DNA from: Henricia sp. BOLD:AAB3569
Taxonomy: Eukaryota > Echinodermata > Asteroidea > Spinulosida > Echinasteridae
Direction: 5' to 3'
Assembly (NCBI GenBank): GCA_037783545.1
Contig: JBBELK010000298.1
Location: 1,674,001 to 1,738,000 of the forward strand
DNA: 64,000 bases
Shown: one piece after another, positions 38,001 to 47,987 of the stretch
How positions within the stretch are numbered: the stretch's first letter is position 1
Layout of the letters: the number at the start of each line of letters is the position of its first letter
The notes under the pieces: model-generated
Told to the model about the DNA's origin: nothing
Databases searched by the model: none
What the model saw: only the letters and a program-made list of their open reading frames with translations
Position numbers and translations under genes: made by a program

Positions 38001-41000
38001 ATGCACTCGGCTTGTAAAAACGAAAGTGCTAGTAAGTTTTAGTTGATCGCGATTTTTAGCCTGAAGAAATGCGTTTTTATCTTTCTCGATACAACAGCCA
38101 TGGCGCAACAACATAAAGCAAGGTCAAGCAACAGAGGTAGGTGCAACCAATGCGCTTTTCCTGCTCTTTTGCCGGTTATTACTCGAGCCACGTGGGTCAT
38201 GAAAAATGCCCACCAAAATGGTGGATGGAAGGCGTGACGTCACCGTAAAACAATCAATAGTATTTTTGCGTCTCCCATAGATTTGTACATTATTCAAAAG
38301 CAAGTGGTCAGTTTTTAGCCATAAAATCGTGTATCATGGACTGTGCTTTCAACATTGCTAAATTGTCCTTTGGGGGAACAACATTATTAATTAACTGTTA
38401 GTTTTACTTTTGTACTTTTTTATGTCTGTTCAGCTCAAACCCGACCTGAAGATGACGAAACATACACCTTCACATGGCAGCAGAAACTCTTCAGCCAACG
38501 CGAGGTGGACTTGTTCCGAGATCGTGAGAATTGCAGCCGTCCGGTAGAGGAGAAGTACCATCGGGAGATCACAGAGCTTTACAACAATGGGGACGGTAGA
38601 CCGACCACAAGGCTTTTCTCTTACGTAGATCATGATACATTTGCCAGCATAGAAGAGGTATTTATCACACTTCTTTGGTCTCCAAATTGCCATTATTTCT
38701 CCCTCCAACACCACCCCCCCCGATGATAATATTACAGGGGTCGAAATTAACACTTGTACAAAAGTAAAACTAACAGTTAATTAATAATATTATCATCCAT
38801 CCTGCACTCAATGACCTTAAACCGGAAAGTGTTGCAGTATCTCGGTGCCATTTTGAAAAGCACCAGTGGACCACCAAATTTTCAGCAGGACCAGTACAGT
38901 TCTCTACTGGTCCTTCTGACCAGTATGAAATTCAGGTTAATTTCGACCCCTGATATTATGTTGAAGTACCTTTTGACCTTGAAATTGACAATTCTGCATA
39001 GATTTCCGGTGCTAGATTTGCCTTATGTCGTCGCATTTAATTTTTGTCATCTTTTATTTTCGATCTTTGTCGCAGCAAACCATGGTGACTACATCGTTCA
39101 ATGAGAAGCCAACGTTTCTAACTGAGAAAATGCAAAATGTCCGGCGTAGGAAACAAATTGACAGGAGGAGGGATGGGTATGGAAATTTTTATTTTATTTT
39201 AATTTTTTTAAATTTAATAGACTGCCAAAGTGAATACGTCATCTTTTGTTAGTTGCCTAGGCAATGGCTCTACACTAAAAAGTGTCCCTGTGCTTTTGCA
39301 ATAGTACTTTTTTTTGACGGCCATGATGTTTAGAGCCAATTACCATGGCAACCCACGTCACACTTCGGCTGTCTATAGGCTTATGGAACTTTATTTCAAA
39401 CCCATAAGCTGAATTGCACAAAGCTTGTACGTTAAGCAGAAGGTCCGCGGTTCGAATCTCGGTGGAGCCAAGTTGCTTTTCACTGCATCCAGATTTCCCA
39501 TACTCATATGGACGTCCACGTTTGTATAAAATTAATTCACCCCGGCGGTCCCTGGGTCATAATCCCTAAAAATAATTACTTAATCATACTTTAAATTTTT
39601 GTGTTAATATTTTCAATTACAGTGGATTAGGTACATTTCAACCCAAGATCAACCCCGTTATTGAGGCCCCATCCGAGGAACATAAACGCAGTGCACATGT
39701 CATCGATACTCCAGTTCAGACTATGTACATTATGGCTGATCTCAGCGCTGTTGAAGAGTTAGTACAAATGCTTTACTGATTCGTTGATTGTAACATGCAA
39801 TTTGAATGGTTAATAGGGTTGTGCAGTATTTTGGGCTGTGTGTACTCGTGTTAACATGAGTATATTCCTGCGCACGTGAACAGCAAGAATAACGATGTGT
39901 CGGTGAGAGTATGCTCTCGCTACTCCCCGACAGATGGGGAGTGTACTCTTACTCCTGACAAGTGTCCTGTGATTTCCACGAAGATGGTGAAATATGGGTC
40001 GATTTCGGGTGAATTTGCTCAATCTGTCAACTCGATAACTGATCAACTCACTAAAGTTTGTTCTAGATGGCATCAATGATTCCGAAAAGGTTCTTCCGAT
40101 TGTACGTCTGTATTTTCTTCAGTTTCTTGTGAACAGTGAAACGGTTTTTCTTTCGGTGCAATCATGGCAAGAGAGCCATCTTGACTGATGGCCATTTGCG
40201 CATGCGGACTGCGGACTTGCCATTAGCGTAATGTGATCCAAGCATTTCTCCGGAGTAACAAGAACTGTACACTCGAATGCAGCCTTGAGTTCTGTAGACT
40301 GTAAAGGGAGTGAATATGTTAATCGGTTAAGAATCTGTTTAAGAAGCCGAGTGTCTTTATCATTAGTACTATTACACTGTAAACATCTTCTTTTTTTCCC
40401 CTCATTTTCAGTGACCCAATGCTTCTGGATGAGTACATCTTATGCACCATAAAGGTAACTTTTTTTTCATCCAATTGCTCAGAATAAGTTTTGCTTCTCA
40501 AGTTATTGGGCGTTTTCACAGGGGGTCAAAAGGTCACGGGTCACTATTGCTCGTCTTCTAGAACGGGAGAGTACAATAGAGCCACGTGGGGAAACGCACG
40601 TGGCTGCTAGCAGAAAAGCACGTGGCTCTATTGTTCTCCCCCGTTCTGGAAGACGAGCAATAGTGACCCGTGACCTTTTGACCCCCTGTGAAAGCGCCCT
40701 ATATGCTATTGCAATCACTTTTATTTCTCTTATTTCTCTTTCCAACACCAGTACAACACACACGGTGTGCTTTCAGTCACACCCGATTTCAATCGACATC
40801 GACCACCTTACACCATTGTAACGGAGTCTACGCAACGCGACACGTTCGAGTACATGCTAGAACTGGCTTCACACCCCATGGCACAGCGAGACCAGGACAG
40901 GGAAACCAAGATGTTTCGCGAGTTGTACCAAAGACATTCAGAGTACATTGGAGCTATGGTTGGCCAAGATTTTGAACAGGTCGAGTATTTTTCCAGAAAA

Positions 41001-44000
41001 TTGATTTTCGTTCTAAGGGGCTGTCAAAAGTTCTCAACATTTTCACGGTTCTACAGAGCGTAGTATTTTTCAAGACGCCTTCCCTCCCTCCTGAAATACT
41101 ACCTATCATCTTTGTTGTTACTACCGTGAAATGTCAACATTTTACAGTCCATGTAAAGTCCTACACGGCCCTCGACACCCCTCCCCTCCCCCTTGCTACG
41201 CTTTGTAGAACCGTGAAAATGTTGACAACTTTGGACGGCTCCTAAAACTGATAATTGCACAATATTAAATAAACAAGAAACTTCAGAAATCCATGATTTG
41301 TATCATGGCGGCAACACAGTATTGGATGGTAAAATGTAAACAGACCTTGATCACAATGTACATGTACATCTTATCCTATATATGTCTTTTACCACTACGT
41401 TTTAAAAAATTTGATGGGGGGAAAATACTGGGAGCTGATCGCACACAATGTTTTGTGAGACATTGTTGTTCCCACAAAACATCATACACTATGAGATTAA
41501 AATCCTCACAAAACTGAAAGCATTAGTACTGCTGTATATCAGACGTGGGTTAGCAAAGCTGTGTACAATGTTCAAAGAAAAATCCACATACTGGTATAGA
41601 CAGTATCTAATTGCCGCCATTTCGTGGGGCACCTTAAACTGTTCAACAATGGAAGCACAATATGTGCAACCATGCATGTCCTCAAGGAACAAAGAAATGG
41701 CCCCACGAAATGGCGGCTATAGACCTTATGCACGGCAGCCATGACAGAGGACAGGTTTTCATATTTAAATGATGTGACAATAGATCCACAATGTGCCTAC
41801 TCGTGCATGACGCACTGTGACAATGTGACTGCCCTCTGTCATGGCCGCCGTGCATAAGGTCTATTCGATACAGTCTATTAATTGATTGAGAACTAAAAAC
41901 ACACAAATTCCTCCAAAATACAAGGAAGTACCTCTTACAGCTAAAATACAGTACAACTAATCTATAACAAGGAGGGGCCACAATAAAACGCTGCATTTTA
42001 AAGTAATTTGCACAGATTTTTCCTCCAAAATAGGTTGCATTTGGAGTGCTGAGACTGATGGTGTATGGAGAAATAGAGTCAGCTAAGAACTATCAATATG
42101 ACAATCTTTACGTCCATTTCTTTGTGGAAATCCCCAAACGTGAGTGGCACATTGTTTAGTTTAATGCAGTTGTTAAATATGAGACCATTGGGAGCAAAAT
42201 TGTGGGTGTGGTTAAGTTTTTGAGATAGTAATGCAAACCTCTCACCTATGTTTACCTGTTTTAAACTTTGTGACAAGTAGGGTGCTGCGACCGAGTGGTT
42301 TGGGTCATTGACTCAACACTGGGTGGAAACTCGGTGTTGCGGGTTCAATGCCAAATCGTGGTACCTGTGTCCTTGGGCAAGGCACTTAACCATAGCTCCA
42401 TCCTTCAGAAGGGATTCAATGCCGCTGGCCCAGAGCTCTCTTTTAAAAGATCCCGGGGATTACCCGGTGTCTCTGGCCATCAGCTGCCAATGGCATCACC
42501 CACCAATGTATCTCGATGTTTAGGTGGAAGACACTTGTAAGCTTCATTCAATTCAGTATACAGACTTCGAATTGAAGTTCCATAAACACATTAAATATTT
42601 GTTTTAAAAGACATAAATCTAAACACATCTGCACTTGTTCTACAAAATTCACAAAGTATAATGTAGCAATGTCACAGTTTTTTGTTCCCTCACTCAGATT
42701 GGTCAGCAGACAAATCTCAACAGCTGTCTGGCGTCACACAGACATGTAGCACAAAAGAAATTGACAGAGTAAGTTTTATTTCGTTGACTGCACTTAACCA
42801 GTTAACGGCGGGATTATTTCAAAGCATGGAGGAAGGAAAAGAATTGAACTCATTAACCATTAAATATTGTTATGTCGATACACCATCATTGTACACCCAA
42901 TGTCACTTTGTTATAAACTGTTTTGCCCATTTCCCTTGTCAATTACTGAGAGTGTAGACATTTAAAGCAGTAACAAGTGAAGTTCCTCTAAACGTGTTAA
43001 CAAGTCTACACAAAATCTTGGCGTGTTTAAACGTCCTCCGGCATCAAGTGGTTAAGTTGGTATGAACCGGTTCGTTTTGCCGTTCTGGACATGGTCTTGC
43101 GTACTCTGTAGTGGTCTTGTGGATACTGTCAGTGCGAACTTCCAAACGTGTGACATTTTGAAACTTTTCACAAACGTGTGACATTTTAAAATTTTGCTCA
43201 TAATCTAATATGAATTTATAAAGTGCAGGTAAAACCAGCAGCTACCTTTTTTAGAAAGGAAATGGTCAAAAGAATTTAAATGTAATCGTCAGAGTTGAAA
43301 AATATCTTGGTGTTTCTCCCTCCTGTTCTTGTATTATCAAAACTATGGTTCCGAGACGTGTCTCACTGTTTGAAAATGTTTTTAAATTGCACAGAAATTT
43401 CTTTAAAAAAAATATATCAAAATATCACACTTTAGCTTCCGATTTTATGGAAATTTTGGAAAGACCATACTGTCTTAGAATTAAGTTTTTTGACCTCATA
43501 ATTTTGTTTTACTAGGAGAATATTGCATACTTCAGCTTCCCGTTTGACTTTGAGTTGTTCTACAAACACGATGAAGTCGGAGGCGGAGATGGTGACATGA
43601 ACGAGTCTCAGCTCCCTCAGTGGCCACAAATCTTCTTAGAGGTCCTGTCTATCGATTCCTGGCATCGATATCGCACTGAGGGGTACGGGTATCTGACCAT
43701 CCCATCATCACCAGGTATGGAGGACAATTCTGAGTCACTAACGATCATTATGCTTAACAGATCAGCCACAAAAAGATTAGTTAGTGATTGTGTCTTTAAA
43801 GGAGTTTATTCATATTTTTTTACGTAGTTGGTTTTCTCACCTTTGTTGTTATCAGGTATTCACACCATCGACGTACAAACATGGCGTCCCTGCGGCAGAC
43901 ACTTTAACGACAACTTGCGTCGTTTCTTCATTGGTGGATCGCCCGAACTTGAAGATCCCACCTATGTCGCTATTCCACCGACACACGAGGGTGCTGTAAT

Positions 44001-46349
44001 GAGCCGCTTTGGGTTCCGGACGGAGGCAACGGGAAGCATCAGGGTGAAGTTAAACTTGCTTCAACAAAGCCAGTGAGTACAAATTATACTGCTCACAAGC
44101 AAAACAAAACATTTAACATTTTCCCGAAATGTCCAGATTGTTTGTGCTTGTGGAATAAATTCAGGCACGAAAGTCTTAAGTAATGTCTGTCGTTCTGGTG
44201 CCGTTTTACTACCATTCAACTGCCGCAAAACCACCACAACATCAATTTTGGACATTGTGGACCCATTTTCCATTCTACCAACGGCAGAAAATGACAACGG
44301 TAGCCACTAGTGGCAAATGCCAAAATTTGAAAAGTTTCAACTTTCGCAATTCACTGCAGTGTGGGATGCAGCTTTAAAGCCTGTGAAAAAAAGTGTATTA
44401 TTTCCTAAGCTACAGTCTAAAATAGAATAGAAAATTTGTATTTATTGGGGGAAAAATAATCCACAAAGCTCAAGCGAACTAAAAACATTTTTTAGACGGT
44501 ACAGAAGTGTACATTTATCATCTCATTGCTTGGCTTGTGCTAAGTTTCAAAGTCAATGTTTGGGCAATAATGCATTGCACTGGGAAAGGTTGGCTACTCA
44601 AATCAAATAAGATTGCAACATGTAACTACCCAATCTTTAGAAAGAGTTTGTAGTTTCAACTGCCTTTTTCTTCACATTTTCAGAATCTTCATGGACCAAG
44701 CCTTCTCCAAACACAAAGTTGGCACGTTACTGGACAGGCTTGGGTAAGTACACAAACAAAAACAAGACAGAATTTTGTATCCACTGGGATATAGAGTAGT
44801 TTCCTCTCCTAAAATCTCGGGGGTGGCCCCGGGGTGAAAATAAGCCCTGATTGCTTATTGGTCCCGGGGCGAGACACTTTCCCCGGGGCGAGAACGGTAG
44901 TGGGAAAAGGGGCAGGGGCGAGTTCTCACTTGTTCAAGTGAGGGACGAGGTGCCAATCTCCGGGGCGAGTTCGCCCCAGGGCATAATTCAGAACAACAAG
45001 TGTGAATCGACGCGGAGTTGAACTCGGGAGTGAGTCACACCGGGGCGAGTTCGCTGCGAGGATTGTTGTTCTAGTGGGAAAAGGCCTTGTGGCCCGGGTT
45101 CGATTCCTGTCAAGGTCAATATGTGGATTGTGTTTTCAGTCCTTGTTTATCAGATGACTCCAACTTTTAAACTTTATGTAATGCAAACAAATTGCTAAAC
45201 AATTTGACAACTATACAAGGTGATTAACTACAATTGAATTTTGTTACAGGGGACTTACTATGCAGACATCCGTCCAAAATGTGCTAGGTATGTGTTATCA
45301 AAATTCCCTCTTGAGAAATGGGTATATTTTTTCAAGATGATTTAAAATTGGGCAAGAGACTTATAATTTAACAAACCAGCAGCCGATTTCACAAAAAACG
45401 CGTAGTTTACATGAAATTATCACAAATTGCCTGTAGTTCTATCCATTACTGTTAAGGGACAGAGGAAGATGGAGTGCAGTGCACTGCCTCATCAAAAACT
45501 TCTGTCCAATCAGAAGCCGTTATACAAACCACTTTGGTGGCAAAATGACCGATGAAAGCCGTGTTCTAATTGGCTACTCAAGGTGGCATCAGTTACTCGC
45601 CATTGTCCAAAAGTTTCCCAAGATACATGTACACTTACCAGGCACATACACTTATTTTTTTTTACAGGGCTTGAAATTCGTCACTGAAGGGGCACTGCCA
45701 TTTATGTTTTTGGAGTCGTCTTTTGGAGTTTAAAAAGGGCACTTCCATTGGAAAATAAAAAGGTCTATGGGAAAATTGCAAAAGGGCACCAAGGCCAGGA
45801 GCAGGGGCAACAGAGGCAATGGCCTCCGTGGCCTCCGTTGAATTCAAGCCCTAACTAATGTTGCCAAATATTTTCAAGTAGCATGTGTAGTAGGTCGTTT
45901 ACGAGCCAATATTGGCTTTCCGGTTTCCGTGGCTAGGACCAATGCTACATGTATTGATCCTCCTGGATGGGATGCCAGTCCATCGCAGGTCTACCCCAGC
46001 AACTACTTGGGTTTCCCCAACCGTATTTGGTACCCATTTATACACCTGGGTGAAGAGAGACAATGTGGAGTGAAGTGTCTTGTCCAAGGACACAACGTGG
46101 TGCAATGGCCAGGTTTTGAACCATGGACCTCTGAACCGAAAGTCCGACACGCTATCCACTAGACCACCACGTCTCTACCGAGTAGCGTGTAATGCATGAA
46201 GAATTCCAAAAACACTCGACACCGTAAAAAACAAAATTTTCTCCAAGTTGAAGCCATAATTACAATGTGGCTTGTTTTTGTTGACAGAGTTGTTTCAGCG
46301 TGCAAGAAAAAGAATGCAAGCTGCCAAGGACACTCTCTCAAGCATCTAG
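34957..46349 (+). CDS. MKS1: MKS1, B9-domain ciliary transition-zone protein (Meckel syndrome type 1), complete
   Basis: Component of the MKS/B9 complex (with B9D1 and B9D2) at the ciliary transition zone, needed for ciliogenesis and gating of ciliary membrane proteins (family knowledge). Fourteen coding exons: 34957-35042, 35777-35901, 38434-38657, 39076-39176, 39623-39757, 40412-40454, 40752-40979, 42034-42139, 42698-42768, 43516-43714, 43856-44072, 44684-44743, 45250-45287, 46288-46349. They sum to 1695 nt, giving 564 aa plus stop; the human protein is 559 aa. Conserved blocks: [44 protein letters not shown], the B9 domain about residues 314-445 ([30 protein letters not shown]), [17 protein letters not shown], and a C-terminal [15 protein letters not shown]. 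All junctions are GT-AG and in phase. No frameshift or missing block was seen. It appears intact and orthologous. Confidence 0.98.
35043..35776. other. MKS1 intron 1
   Basis: Contains a dispersed repeat (about 35231-35360: TTTTACTTCATGAGTTGAC, TGTAAAATTGTACCTTTGCA) also found at about 59590-59700 and 60905-61045, and a segment at 35590-35665 (AACAAATGTACACATGTGAT) repeated at 20311-20395. Nothing else recognised. Confidence 0.6.
35777..35901 (+). CDS. MKS1: MKS1 coding exon 2
   Basis: VHLKRVTG follows exon 1 as in human ('RVHLQRIT'). Acceptor GTACAG. The end is set by phase to a GTGTGT donor; other GT pairs two or four bases further on break the frame. Confidence 0.86.
35950..36122. mobile_element. 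Foldback with ~75-bp arms
   Basis: AATATTGACTGC...CATGGTTAAGATTATAGG and AAGCCATGACTATGCCCC pair with GGGGCATAGTCATGGCTT and CCTATAATCTTAACCATG; a ~15-nt loop lies near 36030. MKS1 intron 2. Confidence 0.85.
36408..36605. repeat. 77-bp tandem duplication with GGGCATAGT hairpins
   Basis: Two copies of a ~77-bp unit (CAGCTGCATAGTTGG ... CGCGTCCGGAACCCGCTAAA ...CTATGCC) then GGGCATAGTAAAGACTATGCCC. The ACTATGCCC word recurs from the neighbouring foldback. Confidence 0.8.
36726..36868. mobile_element. MITE family B copy 2
   Basis: TAGATCCTTTGCACCGGCAG...CGCCCGTGCAAATGGTCTA, with CATGACAGGGGGCAGGTTTC. Confidence 0.85.
37070..37320. repeat. Dispersed repeat O, copy 2
   Basis: TGGCAAACTGCTGCAGTTTC and CAACAGGCAACATGA in the same order as at 15590-15860. 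Confidence 0.65.
37411..37559. mobile_element. MITE family C copy 3
   Basis: CCGAATAGCTGCCATTTCGT...GGCTATTCGATACAGTCTAT; internally almost identical to 8138-8283, so relatively young. Confidence 0.85.
37828..38259 (-). mobile_element. MITE family A copy 2 (inverted)
   Basis: TA-flanked; TTGATTGCTTTCGATGACGT at left, ACGTCACCGTAAAACAATCA at right. It is reverse complement of copy 1 and lies just upstream of MKS1 exon 3. Confidence 0.85.
38383..38415. repeat. Left arm of inverted repeat bracketing MKS1 exon 3
   Basis: 33 nt complementary without mismatch to 38756-38788. It ends 18 nt before the exon 3 acceptor and overlaps the likely branch-point region (ATTAACTG). Confidence 0.95.
38434..38657 (+). 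CDS. MKS1: MKS1 coding exon 3
   Basis: 224 nt: [20 protein letters not shown] and [20 protein letters not shown]. Acceptor TTCAG, donor GTATTT. A 33-bp inverted repeat brackets this exon (see findings). Confidence 0.97.
38722..38958. mobile_element. TIR element in MKS1 intron 3
   Basis: GATAATATTACAGGGGTCGA with AATTAAC at left pairs with GTTAATTTCGACCCCTGATA at right. Confidence 0.75.
38756..38788. repeat. Right arm of inverted repeat bracketing MKS1 exon 3
   Basis: Begins 99 nt after the exon 3 donor, inside a second TIR element (38722-38958). Confidence 0.95.
39076..39176 (+). CDS. MKS1: MKS1 coding exon 4
   Basis: 101 nt: [20 protein letters not shown] then IDRRRDG, equal to human 'FLVERMANVRRRRQDRR'. 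Acceptor CGCAG, donor GTATGG. Confidence 0.96.
39623..39757 (+). CDS. MKS1: MKS1 coding exon 5
   Basis: 135 nt: [20 protein letters not shown] then ADLSAVE; human has '[15 protein letters not shown]'. Acceptor TTACAG, donor GTTAGT. Confidence 0.96.
40412..40454 (+). CDS. MKS1: MKS1 coding exon 6
   Basis: 43-nt exon: [14 protein letters not shown], matching 'YEHVLCTLK'. Acceptor TTTCAG, donor GTAACT. Confidence 0.93.
40506..40701. mobile_element. Foldback with ~85-bp arms in MKS1 intron 6
   Basis: GGGCGTTTTCACAGGGGGTC and ACGGGTCACTATTGCTCGTC pair with GACGAGCAATAGTGACCCGT and ACCCCCTGTGAAAGCGCCC. It makes up 196 of the 297 intron bases. Confidence 0.9.
40752..40979 (+). CDS. MKS1: MKS1 coding exon 7
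   Basis: 228 nt: [34 protein letters not shown] style segment and MVGQDFEQ; human 'NGVITVKPDF' and 'LYGRHKEYLSSLVGTDFE'. Acceptor ACCAG, donor GTCGAG. Confidence 0.96.
41019..41247. mobile_element. TIR element in MKS1 intron 7
   Basis: GTTCTCAACATTTTCACGGT and TCTACAGAGCGTAG pair with CTACGCTTTGTAGA and ACCGTGAAAATGTTGACAAC. Confidence 0.85.
41594..41880. mobile_element. MITE family C copy 4, interrupted by MITE B
   Basis: The C ends ACAGTATCTAATTGCCGCCA and TTCGATACAGTCTAT are split by a B copy at 41719-41866. Confidence 0.9.
41719..41866. mobile_element. MITE family B copy 3 (nested in C)
   Basis: GACCTTATGCACGGCAGCCA...GGCCGCCGTGCATAAGGTC, inserted at a TA in the right arm of MITE C. 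Confidence 0.9.
42034..42139 (+). CDS. MKS1: MKS1 coding exon 8 (B9 domain start)
   Basis: 106 nt: [20 protein letters not shown] then [14 protein letters not shown]; human '[15 protein letters not shown]'. Acceptor AATAG, donor GTGAGT. Confidence 0.97.
42284..42597 (+). repeat. SINE-1, near full length
   Basis: GCTGCGACCGAGTGGTTTGG head, GGCAAGGCACTTAACCATAG body, GTATCTCGATGTTTAGGTGG and ATTGAAGTTCCATAAACAC tail. MKS1 intron 8. Confidence 0.8.
42698..42768 (+). CDS. MKS1: MKS1 coding exon 9 (B9)
   Basis: 71 nt: [20 protein letters not shown] then EIDR; human '[20 protein letters not shown]'. Acceptor CTCAG, donor GTAAGT. Confidence 0.97.
42769..43515. other. MKS1 intron 9
   Basis: 747 bp; a short internal echo (CAAACGTGTGACATTTT twice near 43145-43195). 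No repeat family or gene recognised. Confidence 0.6.
43516..43714 (+). CDS. MKS1: MKS1 coding exon 10 (B9)
   Basis: 199 nt: [38 protein letters not shown] and [13 protein letters not shown]. Acceptor ACTAG, donor GTATGG. Confidence 0.98.
43856..44072 (+). CDS. MKS1: MKS1 coding exon 11
   Basis: 217 nt: [30 protein letters not shown] and [18 protein letters not shown]. Acceptor ATCAG, donor GTGAGT. The preceding intron is only 141 bp. Confidence 0.98.
44684..44743 (+). CDS. MKS1: MKS1 coding exon 12
   Basis: 60 nt: [20 protein letters not shown]; human '[22 protein letters not shown]'. Acceptor TTTCAG, donor GTAAGT. Confidence 0.93.
44810..45070. repeat. G-rich GGGGCGAG repeat in MKS1 intron 12
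   Basis: At least five GGGGCGAG(T/A) words (CCCGGGGCGAGACACTTTCC, ACCGGGGCGAGTTCGC) with a short inverted AACAACAAG/GTTGTT pair. Probably a diverged TIR element. Confidence 0.5.
45250..45287 (+). CDS. MKS1: MKS1 coding exon 13
   Basis: 38-nt exon [12 protein letters not shown]; human 'SSIHNVLE'. Acceptor TTACAG, donor GTATGT. Too short to find without phase and flanking homology. Confidence 0.9.
45664..45855. mobile_element. Small TIR element in MKS1 intron 13
   Basis: AGGGCTTGAAATTCG at left, TTGAATTCAAGCCCT at right; the interior has GGGCACTGCC and GGGCACC words. Confidence 0.6.
45895..46190 (-). repeat. SINE-4 (tRNA-headed), minus orientation
   Basis: On the minus strand a tRNA-like head GGTCTAGTGGATAGCGTGTC, CAAAACCTGGCC and GGACAAGACACTTCACTCC are seen, then CCCAAGTAGTTGCTGGGGTA. 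Distinct from SINE-1. Confidence 0.6.
46288..46349 (+). CDS. MKS1: MKS1 coding exon 14 (stop)
   Basis: 62 nt: [20 protein letters not shown] then TAG; human 'VLEAFRRARRRMQEARESL'. Acceptor TTGACAG. Confidence 0.95.
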
Positions 46350-46460
46350 TGAAATACCTTCAGTTTTGTTCTGGAAATTTGCAGTGCCCCATGGAAGTTT
46401 TTTGATCAATGTTCCACAGGAGATGTTTTTTTTTTATGTCCTGGAAATTGTTAATTTAGG

Positions 46461-46583
46461 GATTAAAAGTGGGTTTGGCCAGTCTTAAACATACCTTTAA
46501 AACCTGGACGCTGATAATCAACGTCCAGGCCCCTAGCTGGTTTTAAATGGAATGTTTAAGACTGGCCAAACCCACTTTTATTC
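46461..46583. mobile_element. Short foldback just after the MKS1 stop
   Basis: AAAAGTGGGTTTGGCCAGTC and CTGGACG pair with CGTCCAG and GACTGGCCAAACCCACTTTT. It would lie in the MKS1 3' UTR if the AATAAA at 46636 is used. Confidence 0.85.
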
Positions 46584-46635
46584 CCATTCATAATTACCTC
46601 TGTGTAAATCAGTAAAACTCCCAAAATTCTTCAGC

Positions 46636-46641
46636 AATAAA
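46636..46641 (+). terminator. Candidate MKS1 poly(A) signal AATAAA
   Basis: The first AATAAA on the plus strand after the MKS1 stop codon, 287 nt downstream. It lies just past a foldback hairpin (46461-46583). The cleavage site is not visible. Confidence 0.45.
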
Positions 46642-47599
46642 TGTTGCAGTCTGGCCATTTTGCAGAGTATTTTCCTACATGTGTCGTGCGCGTTTTTCAG
46701 TGTGTTGTGCGTCAAGTGGTTTTTTAGTTTAATCGTGCGCGTGGCGTGTATTATGCTGTACACGCACGCACACGGCCGGGTAAATACACTGCATTAAATT
46801 TGCTACTGTGCATGTGCGGTTTTTGTGTGCGCGTGTTCCATACGCGCTGAAACTGACTTGGGCGTGGCCACAAGCCAGGCTCAAAAGTGTTTAAGACTGA
46901 CCGGGCCTTTATTGTCCATTTAAGACTGGCCATGTGACGTGCTCTCAGCCAAAAAGATGCGTAAACTGTCTAAGGTATTTATGAATGTTCCACCATGCAA
47001 AGTCTAAAGTCCTGCCTGAATAAATAGTCAAATATATGAACACTGCTAATGTTCACTTTGATAAAAAAAATAGCCGACTTTAACATGAGCATGTGAAGTG
47101 TTCATTATAAGCATATTCAATATTTTGCTGCAGTACATGAACTTGAACGAAACAAATACTGTGCCAGTCTTTACACAAGTAGGGGGGATGGAGTAGATGT
47201 TTAGCTTGCAAACTCGTAGGGTTAACTTGATTCATTTTGGTGGAGTGCTTGTGTGATTTTCAGGTGCAAAATTTAACCTTAGTAGTGTTTGTCGAGTTGT
47301 GCGAGAAGACAGTTAAGATATTTTTAAATGTTTTGTAAATAATTGCCGATTACTGTGTGAATATTTATTTTTCAATTTCCAATTTGTACAATGGCAATAT
47401 GATTACCGAAAAGATTAAAAAGTCTCAATTGTATACATTTTAGCTAGTCTTAATTCTTCCGTCTTTGGTAAAAAAAATACCAGAAAATTTAGTTGCCGGG
47501 TCAAATGTAATTCCACGAAGGACATTAGCTTGAACAAATTAACTATTGTGATTACTTGACTGACATCAAATAACTTGAGACTTGGATAAAGAATGAGTC

Positions 47600-47987
47600 T
47601 ATTGATTGCTTTTCGGAGACGTAACGCCTTCCATCCACCATTTTGGTTTCCATTCTTCATGACGCACGTGGATCGAGTTATTACCGGCCAAAAAAGCAAA
47701 TTGGTTTGCACTTACCCTTGTTACTTAACCTTGCTTTATGTTGTTGGGTCATGGCTGTTGTATCGATAAAGATAAAAATGTCTTTCTTCAGGCTAAAAAT
47801 CCTGATCAAGTAAAAACAAGCCGAGTGCATGCTCAATCATTTGAACGTATCGCAACGGGCATGTGCGGCATCTTCGAATGAAAGTACGCTGGTGAGTATT
47901 TTTTACATGTGCGTCTATTTGTGCACGCGTGTGACCGTTGACCACCAAACATTCCCGGATGTTTTACGTCACGGAAAGCAATCAATA
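47600..47987 (+). mobile_element. MITE family A copy 3
   Basis: TA-flanked; TTGATTGCTTTTCGGAGACG at left, GTCACGGAAAGCAATCAA at right; about 40 bp shorter inside than copy 1. It abuts a MITE B on the right. Confidence 0.85.

Noticed and set aside
46261-46349. MKS1 ending earlier, with 46288-46349 as chance ORF
   Set aside because: [15 protein letters not shown] matches the human MKS1 C-terminus and the splice phase fits, so the exon is accepted.
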